From: Chitinophagales bacterium
Lineage (GTDB): Bacteria > Bacteroidota > Bacteroidia > Chitinophagales > Chitinophagaceae
Assembly: GCA_017303835.1 (NCBI GenBank)
Contig: JAFLBI010000001.1
Coordinates: forward strand, 1,302,001-1,366,000
Length of the DNA stretch: 64,000 nt
Direction of reading: 5' to 3'
A program made the position numbers and the translations under genes. Each line of letters starts with the position of its first letter. The first letter of the stretch is position 1. Below the pieces are notes generated by a model. It did not search any database, was not told the DNA's origin, and saw only the letters and a program-made list of their open reading frames with translations. Shown in pieces: positions 7,855 to 16,452 of this stretch.

Positions 7855-10212
7855 ATGAAAAGATTTTTGGGAACAATCGGCTGCCTGTTTGCAGCAAGTG
7901 TCACCATCGCGCAATCTGCTACTATCAAAGGCTCTATAGCAGACGCTCAAACCAAAGAACCTCTAACCGGAGCCATCGTCCGAATTGGTCAAACAGCAAT
8001 CAGAACAGATGAGAATGGCCGCTTCAGTATCAACAACAAGGCCAATAACCAAACACTTACCGTTTCATTCATTGGCTATCAAACACAGACCATCAGTAAT
8101 CCACAAAAGGAGCTGCAAGTGCTCTTACAGCCCAATCCAAATCACCTACAGCCCCTTGAAGTAACTGCCACACGCGCGTCAGACAAAGCACCATTTGCCA
8201 AAACCAATTTAGGTGAAGCAGCCATAGCGAAACAGAATTTTGGTCAGGACCTCCCCTTCTTGCTGAACCAAACACCTTCTGTTGTTGCCAACTCAGACGC
8301 TGGTAATGGTGTGGGATACACAGGCATCCGCATACGCGGAACGGATGCCACCCGCATCAATATGACCATTAATGGCATTCCATACAATGATGCAGAAAGT
8401 CAGGGTTTATTCTTTGTGAATTTACCCGATCTGGCTTCATCGGTAAACTCTATTCAGGTGCAGCGTGGTGTAGGTACTTCATCCAATGGTGCTGGTGCGT
8501 TTGGCGCAACCATGAACTTAAGCACCAATAGTTATCAGGAGCAAGCTTATGGTGAGGTGAATAACAGTTATGGTTCTTTCAATACCTGGAAGAACACTGT
8601 GAAAGCAGGTACAGGATTAATCAATGGTAAGTTCACCTTAGATGCCAGACTGAGTAGTATTAATAGTGATGGGTTCATTGACAGAGCTACCACAGATATG
8701 CACTCTTTTTATTTGTCGGGTGCTTATTTCACCAAAAAATCATCGCTTCGCTTTAATGTGATTTCAGGAAAAGAAAAAACCTATCAAGCTTGGTACGGTA
8801 TTCCTGAATCCATGCTACGTACTGAGCGACGCTTTAATGCAGCAGGTACTGAAAAGCCTGGTAATCCTTATGAAAATGAAACCGACAATTATCAGCAGGA
8901 TCATTACCAGTTATTCTTCAACCACACATTCAACGAACGCTGGAGTTTTAATACTGCATTCTTCTTAACCAGAGGTAAGGGTTATTATGAACAATATAAG
9001 GCCAGCAGAAGTTTCAGTAGTATCGGATTACCCAATCCGGTGGTGGGAGGTTCAGTCATCATGCGCACAGATCTGATCAGACAACTCTGGCTGGACAACT
9101 ATTTCTTCGGACAGGTATTCAGCGCACAATACAAGCAAGACAAACATCAACTCACACTGGGTGGTGGGTGGAACCAATACGATGGACGCCATTATGGCAA
9201 AATCATCTGGGCACAAGTGGGTGTACCAAAAGACCACCGTTGGTATTATCTGGATGCGTATAAAAAAGATGCGAACCTCTATGCGAAATGGCAATACCAA
9301 TTAGGCAAGGGATTGGAATTGTTTACAGACCTGCAATACCGCCGTGTGGACTATGTGATGAATGGATTCAGAGATAACCCAACTTTATTCATCAACAGAC
9401 AATTCAATTTCTTCAATCCGAAAGCAGGTCTTACCTACAGCCTACCCGGATGGCAATTCTATGCCAGCTATGCAAAAGGCAGCAAAGAACCCAATCGCGA
9501 TGATTTTGAAGCAGGTGCTGTGAATCAACCAAAAGCTGAACACCTGCATGATATTGAAGCAGGCTTTACCAGAAGAAAAGGTGCATTCAGTTGGGGTGCG
9601 AATTTTTACTATATGCTGTACAGAGATCAATTGGTGCTAACAGGTAAGGTGAATGATGTAGGTGCATATACCCGGGTGAATATTCCAGACAGTTACCGCA
9701 TGGGTTTGGAGTTACAAGGTAGCGGACAATTCAGCAAGTGGTTGCGCGCAACTGCCAACCTCACCATCAGCCGTAATAAAATCAACAACTTCACAGAGTT
9801 TATTGATGATTATGATAATGGCGGACAGATTACCGTTGCGCATAGCAACACCGATATTGCTTTCTCCCCAGCATTGGTGGGCGGTGCTACCATCAGTATT
9901 TTACCCAATAGCCAATCTGAAATAGCTTTGATCAGTAAGTATGTTGGCAGACAGTATCTGGACAATACACAGAATAAAGCGCGTAGCCTGAACCCATTTT
10001 ATGTACAGGATATCCGCGCAAGCTATCAGTTCAATAACCTGCTCTTTAAAGAGTGGACGATTGCCCTTCAGGTAAACAATGTGTTGAACAGCCTCTACGA
10101 GCCCAATGGTTACACCTTCAGCTATTTTCTGGGGGGACAAACCATTGCTGAAAACTACTATTTCCCGATGGCCGGCACCAATTACATGGTTTCGCTCAAT
10201 ATCCGGTTATAA
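7855..10212 (+). CDS. TPP-regulated TonB-dependent receptor (predicted thiamine uptake)
   Basis: 785 residues. Signal peptide (about 1-19), a carboxypeptidase-regulatory-like beta-sandwich (about 22-100, including SFIGYQTQ), a plug domain (about 110-235, with GIRIRGTDATRINMTINGIPYND and QVQRGVGTSSNGAGAFG), then a 22-strand barrel. The TonB-dependent step imports ligands across the outer membrane. Specificity for thiamine or a precursor is inferred from the upstream TPP riboswitch; TPP-controlled outer-membrane receptors of this type are known in Bacteroidota. No inner-membrane transporter is adjacent. It should be repressed when TPP is plentiful. Confidence 0.9.
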   Translation: MKRFLGTIGCLFAASVTIAQSATIKGSIADAQTKEPLTGAIVRIGQTAIRTDENGRFSINNKANNQTLTVSFIGYQTQTISNPQKELQVLLQPNPNHLQPLEVTATRASDKAPFAKTNLGEAAIAKQNFGQDLPFLLNQTPSVVANSDAGNGVGYTGIRIRGTDATRINMTINGIPYNDAESQGLFFVNLPDLASSVNSIQVQRGVGTSSNGAGAFGATMNLSTNSYQEQAYGEVNNSYGSFNTWKNTVKAGTGLINGKFTLDARLSSINSDGFIDRATTDMHSFYLSGAYFTKKSSLRFNVISGKEKTYQAWYGIPESMLRTERRFNAAGTEKPGNPYENETDNYQQDHYQLFFNHTFNERWSFNTAFFLTRGKGYYEQYKASRSFSSIGLPNPVVGGSVIMRTDLIRQLWLDNYFFGQVFSAQYKQDKHQLTLGGGWNQYDGRHYGKIIWAQVGVPKDHRWYYLDAYKKDANLYAKWQYQLGKGLELFTDLQYRRVDYVMNGFRDNPTLFINRQFNFFNPKAGLTYSLPGWQFYASYAKGSKEPNRDDFEAGAVNQPKAEHLHDIEAGFTRRKGAFSWGANFYYMLYRDQLVLTGKVNDVGAYTRVNIPDSYRMGLELQGSGQFSKWLRATANLTISRNKINNFTEFIDDYDNGGQITVAHSNTDIAFSPALVGGATISILPNSQSEIALISKYVGRQYLDNTQNKARSLNPFYVQDIRASYQFNNLLFKEWTIALQVNNVLNSLYEPNGYTFSYFLGGQTIAENYYFPMAGTNYMVSLNIRL

Positions 10213-10233
10213 ACACATAACCCACAGATTATC

Positions 10234-10268
10234 AGTGCACAAATGGTATTCTTGACCGTTTGTGCACT
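10234..10268. repeat. Perfect 10-bp inverted repeat overlapping the queA promoter
   Basis: AGTGCACAAA (10234-10243) and TTTGTGCACT (10259-10268) are exact reverse complements with a 15-nt spacer. No U-tract follows, so it is a poor intrinsic terminator. It encloses the predicted -33 TTG of queA. Confidence 0.8.
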
Positions 10269-10282
10269 TAAACTTACCTTTG
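10252..10282 (+). promoter_or_regulatory. queA promoter
   Basis: TTG (10252-10254), 20 nt, TACCTTTG (10275-10282), giving a leader of about 30 nt before the ATG at 10317. Confidence 0.75.
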
Positions 10283-10316
10283 CCGACTTTCATCACTAAA
10301 ATTTTCATGCCGTAAC

Positions 10317-11366
10317 ATGAAGCTGAGTCAGTTTAAATTCGACCTCCCCCTCAACCTTATTGCGCAAACGCCAACCAAAAGAAGGGAAGACAGCCGCCTA
10401 ATGGTGGTACATCGTCACACAGGTGTTATTGAGAACAAAAACTTCCGCGACATCATTGAATACTTCGATGATAAGGATGTATTTGTGGTAAACAATACCA
10501 AGGTATTCCCCGCCAGAATGTATGGCCGTAAAGAGAAAACCGGAGCCAAGATTGAAGTATTTCTTTTGCGTGAATTGAACAAGCCCAATCGCCTTTGGGA
10601 TGTTATCGTTGATCCCGCAAGAAAGATTCGCGTAGGCAACAAATTGTATTTCGGTGATAACGAAGAGTTGGTAGCTGAAGTCATTGACAATACCACTAGC
10701 CGTGGCCGTACCATCAAATTCCTCTGGGATAATGATGAAGCAAGCTTCAAAGCAATGCTGGAGAAATTAGGTGAAACACCTTTACCAAAATATATCAAGC
10801 GCAAGCCTGATGATGATGATAAAGAGCGTTATCAAACCGTATATGCCAAGCATGAAGGTGCTGTAGCGGCGCCAACTGCAGGCTTGCATTTCAGTCAGGA
10901 ATTAATCAAGCGTTGCGAGATCAAGGGTATTCGCTTTGCAGAAATTACTTTGCACACCGGCTTAGGTACTTTCCGCCCGATTGAAGTGGAAGATTTGAGT
11001 AAGCATAAGATGGATGCAGAATACTATCGCATTACTGAAGATGCCTGCAAGATTGTAAACAAGGCTAAAGAAAATGGTCATCGCATTTGCTCTATTGGCA
11101 CAACTACCATGCGTGCAATGGAAAGCAGCTTTACAGCGCAGCAATTACTGAAGCCAAGCGAGGGATGGACAAACCACTTTATCCACCCACCTTACAACTT
11201 CAATGTTGCTGATAGTTTGGTAACAAACTTCCATTTACCAAAGACCAGCTTATTAATTATGACTTGCGCTTTCGCAGGCTATGATCTGGCCATGGAAGCT
11301 TACAAGAAAGCTATTAAAGATAAGTACCGCTTCTTCAGCTATGGAGATGCACTACTGATCATCTAA
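10317..11366 (+). CDS. queA: S-adenosylmethionine:tRNA ribosyltransferase-isomerase
   Basis: 349 residues, the usual length. QueA moves the ribosyl part of SAM onto preQ1-modified tRNA to form epoxyqueuosine. Family stretches are [22 protein letters not shown] at the N-terminus, [37 protein letters not shown], and [20 protein letters not shown] near the end. It has its own promoter and terminator, so it is probably monocistronic. Confidence 0.96.
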   Translation: MKLSQFKFDLPLNLIAQTPTKRREDSRLMVVHRHTGVIENKNFRDIIEYFDDKDVFVVNNTKVFPARMYGRKEKTGAKIEVFLLRELNKPNRLWDVIVDPARKIRVGNKLYFGDNEELVAEVIDNTTSRGRTIKFLWDNDEASFKAMLEKLGETPLPKYIKRKPDDDDKERYQTVYAKHEGAVAAPTAGLHFSQELIKRCEIKGIRFAEITLHTGLGTFRPIEVEDLSKHKMDAEYYRITEDACKIVNKAKENGHRICSIGTTTMRAMESSFTAQQLLKPSEGWTNHFIHPPYNFNVADSLVTNFHLPKTSLLIMTCAFAGYDLAMEAYKKAIKDKYRFFSYGDALLII

Positions 11367-11373
11367 AAGATAC

Positions 11374-11397
11374 AAAGCCCCACTAAGGGGCTTTTTT
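11374..11397 (+). terminator. queA terminator
   Basis: Stem AAAGCCCC/GGGGCTTT around a 5-nt loop, followed by further T residues (to 11397). It overlaps the stop codon of the convergent gene. Confidence 0.9.
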
Positions 11398-12633
11398 ATT
11401 GCGAACAGGTTTGTAATCTAATGGTAGCATAGTGGCCATTCGCTCCCAATAAGCCCAATAGCCATGACTGAGTATATTGGTTGATTCAAAGAATGAACCA
11501 TTGGCCAGTACCGATATTTCTGTATCGTGTAGTAATTGCAGCTTAGACACCAAACCTTGTCCCGCCTCCTGCTTACCTAAGGCTTTAGCAATCTCTTCCG
11601 GTTCTTTTTTCTTTGGATAAGTTACATGTAAGTAATCTTTGAAATACAAGCCTACAGTCAAACTATCAATCGCATATGCGACACTATCTGCCGGAATGAT
11701 TGACCGATAGAGCACCTCCGTTTTATCTGGCTGTCGCATTACCTTATTGAAGTATGCTGTTGAATCCATAGCACCAGTTGACGTGTTCACTGAACCATTA
11801 GAAAAAATCACTTTATTTCCTTTCTGTACTGCTCCCTTCATTTGCGCGCGCATTTTTTCTTTGATGCGTGCTTTTTCCTGATTCACCACATCTACAGACT
11901 TACGCAACTCAAAACCTTCTTCCACAAGTCTGTTGCGAAACAATGAACGATAAAAATGCATTAAGGATCCTTCATACACATCTAAACGATTGTCCTGCCA
12001 CTGCTTTACTTTTCGCGCTCGTTTTGATTCCATCTCTTCAAAAAATGGAAATCCCTGAAAGAACAACATGTTGGCAGAAAATCTGTATTCAAACTGCTCC
12101 AGCTGATAACGCAGTATATATCCAAGAGAATTATTTTCAATCACCAAAGTTTCATCAGCATAAGCATTGAGTGTATTGGTTCGCTTGTTGTGGCGAAACC
12201 TTACTGCGCCTGGGTTTTTCAGCTTTACCTGTTTCGCATAGGATGATACACCGATAAAGTTCTCCAGGAAAAATTTGCCCCATCTTTCCCAGCCATTTTT
12301 TTCAAAAGGTTCAACAACAACTTCCTGCAACTCTCTGGCTTTGGGTTTAAGAATCACTTTTAGGTTTTCCGGTAAAGAAGCAGCGTTTACAACAACAGTA
12401 TAAGTTTCAAAACCAAGACTTGATACAACCAATTCATAACGCCCGGCTGGGAACCGACTGATTTCAAAGCTACCATTGTCTTTTGTAATGGTTCCAACAC
12501 CCGTATTGCTTAGGAAAACAGAAGCTGCTGGAACCGGCTTTTGATCTTCAGCACTAATGACTATACCTCTCAATACCTGAGCCTGGGCAAGGCTTCCAAG
12601 CAACAGCAGCAGACATAAAAGGATTTTTGACAT
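11383..12633 (-). CDS. Secreted carboxypeptidase-like regulatory domain protein
   Basis: 416 residues from the ATG at 12633, giving the signal peptide MSKILLCLLLLLGSLAQAQ; a TTG 15 nt upstream is less likely. Residues about 20-95 are a carboxypeptidase-regulatory-like (TonB-receptor N-terminal type) beta-sandwich with SAEDQKPVPAASVFLSNTGVGT and SSLGFETYTV. The remaining 300 residues match no domain I know. Proteins of this design are common surface or periplasmic proteins in Bacteroidota. Convergent with queA. Confidence 0.75.
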   Translation of the reverse strand: MSKILLCLLLLLGSLAQAQVLRGIVISAEDQKPVPAASVFLSNTGVGTITKDNGSFEISRFPAGRYELVVSSLGFETYTVVVNAASLPENLKVILKPKARELQEVVVEPFEKNGWERWGKFFLENFIGVSSYAKQVKLKNPGAVRFRHNKRTNTLNAYADETLVIENNSLGYILRYQLEQFEYRFSANMLFFQGFPFFEEMESKRARKVKQWQDNRLDVYEGSLMHFYRSLFRNRLVEEGFELRKSVDVVNQEKARIKEKMRAQMKGAVQKGNKVIFSNGSVNTSTGAMDSTAYFNKVMRQPDKTEVLYRSIIPADSVAYAIDSLTVGLYFKDYLHVTYPKKKEPEEIAKALGKQEAGQGLVSKLQLLHDTEISVLANGSFFESTNILSHGYWAYWERMATMLPLDYKPVRNKKAP

Positions 12634-12689
12634 ACACAAATCTGGCAAAAACCATGCACCACTAAAACCCGCCTCGGTTAATTATCGTT

Positions 12690-12720
12690 AAAAAAATACC
12701 GGCACAACAACTTGCCGGTA
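12690..12720 (-). terminator. lysC terminator
   Basis: Perfect 8-bp stem TACCGGCA/TGCCGGTA (12697-12704 with 12713-12720), followed on the minus strand by a run of T. Confidence 0.9.
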
Positions 12721-12744
12721 TAAATTTCATCGAATCGCTTGCTA

Positions 12745-14064
12745 TTAAAGACCGAAAAGACCCTTATTCAATAACTGCAGGGTTTGTTGCTTATGCGAAG
12801 CAGGTACCAGGATGGATACGTTATGCCTACTGCCACCGTAGCTAACCATACGTACAGGAACAGCATGGATCGCATCAAATAATTTGGTCAGAATTTCTCT
12901 GGTTTCTGCAATCTCATTACCAACAATAGAGATAATTGTCTGATCTCTATCAACCTCGACAGCACCAAATGGTTCCAGTTCGCGAACAATCTGATCAAGG
13001 TGTTCATCATGATCGATGGTAACAGATACTGCTACTTCTGAAGTGGTTACCATATCAACAGATGTCTTGTACTTTTCGAATACTTCAAAAATCTTCCGCA
13101 TAAAACCATAAGCCAGTAACATGCGGCTGCTCTTGATATTGATAGCGATAATACCATCTTTTGCTGCAACCGCTTTCACACCCACACTACCTGCTTCTTT
13201 TCTAATCACAGTTCCTGCTGCATCGGGCTGCATGGTGTTCAGCAATTTCACTGGCACATTCTCCTGTTGTGCAGGCCAGATACATGTAGGGTGCAAAATT
13301 TTTGCACCGAAATAAGCCAACTCTGCTGCTTCATCAAAACTCAATTGTTCAACAGGTACGGTCTTATCAACGATACGCGGATCGTTGTTGTGCATACCAT
13401 CAATATCTGTCCAGATTTCACATACATCCGCATTAACAGCAGCTGCAACCAATGAAGCGGTATAATCACTACCACCACGTTTTAGATTATCTACTTCACC
13501 ACGGGCGTTTCTACAGATATAGCCTTGTGTGATGAACATCTTGATCTGGCTGTTTTGCTTCAGCAACTCCGTCAGCTTCAACCTGATTTGCTGTAGTTGA
13601 GGTTCTTCATACTGATCGATGCTCATGAATTCTAGAGCAGGTAACAAAACATGCTCCACGCCAATCTCTTCGAGATATACACTAAAGAGTTTGGTACTCA
13701 TCAATTCACCTTGTGCAAGAATATCTTTATTCAGTGCTTCGCTGAAAGAAATTTTAAGGATGATGTTCAGAAACTCGAAATGCTCACTCACAATTGCATT
13801 TGCCTTCGAACGCATCGCTTCCTGCTGAACTAGCGATGGAATAAAGTTTCTGTAATGTGCTTCTAATGCATCAATCTTTTGTTTGGCAGCAGCACGATCG
13901 CTATTGCTTAAACTATTGCTGATATCCACCAAAGCATTGGTAGTGCCACTCAGTGCACTCAACACAACAATCTTGGGGACTGCATCTCTGGTAATTAAAG
14001 ATGCTACCTGATGCATTCTCTCCGGCTTACCAACACTGGTACCGCCAAACTTCATGATTTTCAT
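12745..14064 (-). CDS. lysC: Aspartate kinase (monofunctional)
   Basis: 439 residues. It phosphorylates aspartate at the entry to the lysine, threonine, methionine and diaminopimelate pathways. The N-terminal kinase domain has KFGGTSVGKPERM and RGGSDYTASLVAAAVNAD. The C-terminal part (about 300-439) carries two ACT-type regulatory segments (SVDMVTTSEVAVSVT and IISIVGNEIAETREI). There is no homoserine dehydrogenase fusion. It is followed by a clear terminator. Confidence 0.95.
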   Translation of the reverse strand: MKIMKFGGTSVGKPERMHQVASLITRDAVPKIVVLSALSGTTNALVDISNSLSNSDRAAAKQKIDALEAHYRNFIPSLVQQEAMRSKANAIVSEHFEFLNIILKISFSEALNKDILAQGELMSTKLFSVYLEEIGVEHVLLPALEFMSIDQYEEPQLQQIRLKLTELLKQNSQIKMFITQGYICRNARGEVDNLKRGGSDYTASLVAAAVNADVCEIWTDIDGMHNNDPRIVDKTVPVEQLSFDEAAELAYFGAKILHPTCIWPAQQENVPVKLLNTMQPDAAGTVIRKEAGSVGVKAVAAKDGIIAINIKSSRMLLAYGFMRKIFEVFEKYKTSVDMVTTSEVAVSVTIDHDEHLDQIVRELEPFGAVEVDRDQTIISIVGNEIAETREILTKLFDAIHAVPVRMVSYGGSRHNVSILVPASHKQQTLQLLNKGLFGL

Positions 14065-14103
14065 ACATTCCGATTAAATAGTGAATGGCAAGCGGCAGCG
14101 AAG

Positions 14104-15189
14104 TTAAAAGTCGATACCGAATTTTTGTCCTAATTCAGTCAAATCTTTGGCCACAGATTCCACCAGCGGTATTCCGGCTTCCATTCTGATTGCTGCGATC
14201 TCTCTTTCAGGATCGCCGGGTATCAATACCCTTTCCTCACCTGCTGCAGGTTTGGCATTACGGAATCGCTGAATCCAGTTGTCCATATGCTGTTTGAAAT
14301 CAGCAGCTGGTCTGAATGCATCAATACGCATAGCCCCAAAGAAATGGCCCAAGCCCTTACCCGGCATATTTTCCGGCATAGGCACATATGCAGGAAAAGG
14401 CGGTGCCCAAGGCCCGTAGCTGGCGCCGCTTAATACGGCTGAGAAAATATCTACAATACTGCCTAAAGCATAACCTTTATGGCTACCATGTTCTCGATCT
14501 GAACCAAGGGGCAACAATGCACCTTGCTGCTTCAGGATATTCGCATCGGTACTTGGCTCACCTTCTTTATCCTGCACCCAACCAAGCGGTGCTGCTGCAT
14601 TTTTACGTTGCAAAATCTCCAGCTTGCCATTGGCAGCAGTAGTGGTAGCAAAATCTGCCACAAATGCTGGTTGCTCACCTGCAGGTATCGCAACCGCAAT
14701 TGGGTTAGTGCCCAACATTCTTTCTGTTGAAAATGTTGGTGCTACCAATGCACTGGCATTGGTCATGGCCATACCAATCATATCCTGCGCCAAAGCCATC
14801 ATGGCGTGATAACCGGCAATACCAAAATGATTGCTGTTTTGCACACTCACCCAACCAGTGCCTACTTGCTTTGCTTTATCAATAGCAATTTGCATGGCTT
14901 TGGGTGCTACTACCAAACCCAATCCAGCATCACCATCCACCACGGCTGTAGAAGGTGTTTCATGAATGATTCGAATATTCGGTTTCGGATTTACACGTTT
15001 ATTCTCCCACAAACGAACATAACCGCTTAATCTGGCTACGCCGTGACTATCTATACCGCGCAAGTCAGCTGCAACCAAAGCATCAGCAGCTAATGATGCA
15101 TCTGCTTCAATGCATCCTATAGACCTGAATATTGCTTGCGCAAAATCTTTGAGTTGCGCATAAGACCGCATCACTTCCTGTGTCTTCAT
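14104..15189 (-). CDS. Ldh family oxidoreductase (malate/L-lactate/ureidoglycolate dehydrogenase type)
   Basis: 361 residues of the Ldh_2 (YlbC/AllD-like) NAD(P)-dependent dehydrogenase family. Visible signatures are DLRGIDSHGVARLSGYVR near residue 45, VSVQNSNHFGIAGYHAMMA (catalytic His region, about 120), MLGTNPIAVAIPAG, and GSDREHGSHKGYALGSIVDI. It reduces or oxidises a 2-hydroxy acid; the substrate cannot be read from sequence. It lies 39 nt upstream of lysC on the same strand, so they may share a transcript. Confidence 0.9.
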   Translation of the reverse strand: MKTQEVMRSYAQLKDFAQAIFRSIGCIEADASLAADALVAADLRGIDSHGVARLSGYVRLWENKRVNPKPNIRIIHETPSTAVVDGDAGLGLVVAPKAMQIAIDKAKQVGTGWVSVQNSNHFGIAGYHAMMALAQDMIGMAMTNASALVAPTFSTERMLGTNPIAVAIPAGEQPAFVADFATTTAANGKLEILQRKNAAAPLGWVQDKEGEPSTDANILKQQGALLPLGSDREHGSHKGYALGSIVDIFSAVLSGASYGPWAPPFPAYVPMPENMPGKGLGHFFGAMRIDAFRPAADFKQHMDNWIQRFRNAKPAAGEERVLIPGDPEREIAAIRMEAGIPLVESVAKDLTELGQKFGIDF

Positions 15190-15221
15190 CTGTCAATAAA
15201 TATTGCTGTCGAAGGTAAAAT

Positions 15222-15245
15222 AAAAAAGTCCCGCATTTGCGGGAC
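15222..15245 (-). terminator. ssb terminator
   Basis: Stem GTCCCGC/GCGGGAC (15228-15234 with 15239-15245), 4-nt loop, followed on the minus strand by TTTTTTA. Confidence 0.9.
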
Positions 15246-15264
15246 CTTGCTTACTAACCATTGA

Positions 15265-15735
15265 TTAGAATGGAAGATCGTCTAACGGCTCTGTGATATC
15301 TGATGCAGCAGGCGCTGGCGCTGAAGCATAATTATTATTGCTGCCACTGTTGTAATTGTTGTTACTGCTGTAACCACCTGAACCTGCGTTATAACCACCA
15401 CCGGTATTTTCACCACCTGATCTGCTACCCAGCAATTGGATATTCAGAATACGTACAGTGAGTGAAGCACTATTACGTCCATCCTGTGTTGTATAGGTAC
15501 GCACATCAGGTGTTCCTTCCAGATATACTTGAGTACCTTTCTTCAGGTATGGCGCAATACCTGTGCGCTCTGTCCAATAAGCACATTCCACCCAGGTTGT
15601 TCTATCTTTTTGATTGCCTTGTGCATCTCTGTATCGCTCTGTATGTGCCACATTGAAATTGATCACATTTTTGCCGTTTACATTGTTTACAATGGCGTCT
15701 TTTCCGAGGTTGCCAATCACTTGTAATTTGATCAT
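15265..15735 (-). CDS. ssb: Single-stranded DNA-binding protein
   Basis: 156 residues from the ATG at 15735 (MIKLQVIGNLGKDA). The in-frame start 36 nt upstream adds residues foreign to the family. The OB fold occupies about residues 1-105 (FNVAHTERYRDAQGNQKDRTTWVECAYWTER, GTPDVRTYTTQDGR). A Gly/Asn/Ser-rich linker follows, ending in the acidic tip EPLDDLPF that binds partner proteins at replication forks. Confidence 0.96.
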   Translation of the reverse strand: MIKLQVIGNLGKDAIVNNVNGKNVINFNVAHTERYRDAQGNQKDRTTWVECAYWTERTGIAPYLKKGTQVYLEGTPDVRTYTTQDGRNSASLTVRILNIQLLGSRSGGENTGGGYNAGSGGYSSNNNYNSGSNNNYASAPAPAASDITEPLDDLPF

Positions 15736-15916
15736 ACGTACATCTTTTTTAATACTGTAAATAGTTGTCAATAATAAGGAGATGGAAATTAAGAAAATTC
15801 ATCATTGAACCAAGAATTGAATAAATCAGCCTGTGGATTTTGTTGAGATATTACAATCAATTACATGAACAATTAAAAATCAATGAGTTATGAATATCTC
15901 TCCGTAAATTAGATAT

Positions 15917-16357
15917 ATGCACGGATTACAATTAACTATACCCACTTTACAGGATCACGGCCCTATCGTTGAAGCAGAAGTGCATACAGATGAGGACTCT
16001 TTTCTGAGCACGAAAAACTTCAATGCGATCAATACTTACTGTAAAGTGAAATTGTTGATTGATACCGGCTCAAATGTTTCTGGCCTTGACCAACATTTTA
16101 TTCGTCAGCTGAAACTCAGTCCCTATAAGGATGACGCCACAGTAGATGGTGTTGGCGGACTCCACGCATTGAAGATTTATCGCACCATTTTATACATTCC
16201 CATCTTTCAGGATAAAGCATTACCTATTGATGTAGTTGAAGGCAATTATGCCAATTCACCTTATGATGGCATCATTGGCAGAGATGTTTTGCGCTTCTGC
16301 AGTTTTGTGTACGATGGCTGGAGTAATACCTTCAAATTGGTGGCTGTAGACGTCTAA
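15917..16357 (+). CDS. Retropepsin-like aspartyl protease family protein
   Basis: 146 residues, no signal peptide. KLLIDTGSNVSGLD (about residues 44-57) matches the DTGS active-site loop of single-domain retropepsin-like aspartyl proteases. YDGIIGRDVL (about 115-124) matches the second hydrophobic-Gly flap of that fold. Such proteins act as dimers with one Asp from each chain. The substrate is unknown. It stands alone between ssb and mnmA. Roughly 180 bp of AT-rich DNA upstream shows no further gene. Confidence 0.75.
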   Translation: MHGLQLTIPTLQDHGPIVEAEVHTDEDSFLSTKNFNAINTYCKVKLLIDTGSNVSGLDQHFIRQLKLSPYKDDATVDGVGGLHALKIYRTILYIPIFQDKALPIDVVEGNYANSPYDGIIGRDVLRFCSFVYDGWSNTFKLVAVDV

Positions 16358-16427
16358 ATTTCGCTTTTCGTAAGATTTTCGGCACTTTGTGCCATTTGGC
16401 TGAAAACGGAATTCCCCGCCCTTGTGC

Positions 16428-16435
16428 TAATTTTG
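16428..16435 (+). promoter_or_regulatory. Possible -7 box of mnmA
   Basis: TAATTTTG matches TAnnTTTG, 17 nt upstream of the mnmA ATG. I found no properly spaced -33 element. Confidence 0.5.
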
Positions 16436-16452
16436 CCCGAAATTCATTCAAC

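Noticed and set aside
7631-7858. A 75-codon plus-strand ORF before the TonB receptor
   Set aside because: It runs through the promoter and the TPP riboswitch, so it is a chance frame in regulatory RNA.
15736-15916. Possible RNA or small gene between ssb and the retropepsin-like gene
   Set aside because: AT-rich DNA without stable hairpins, consensus boxes or a plausible ORF.
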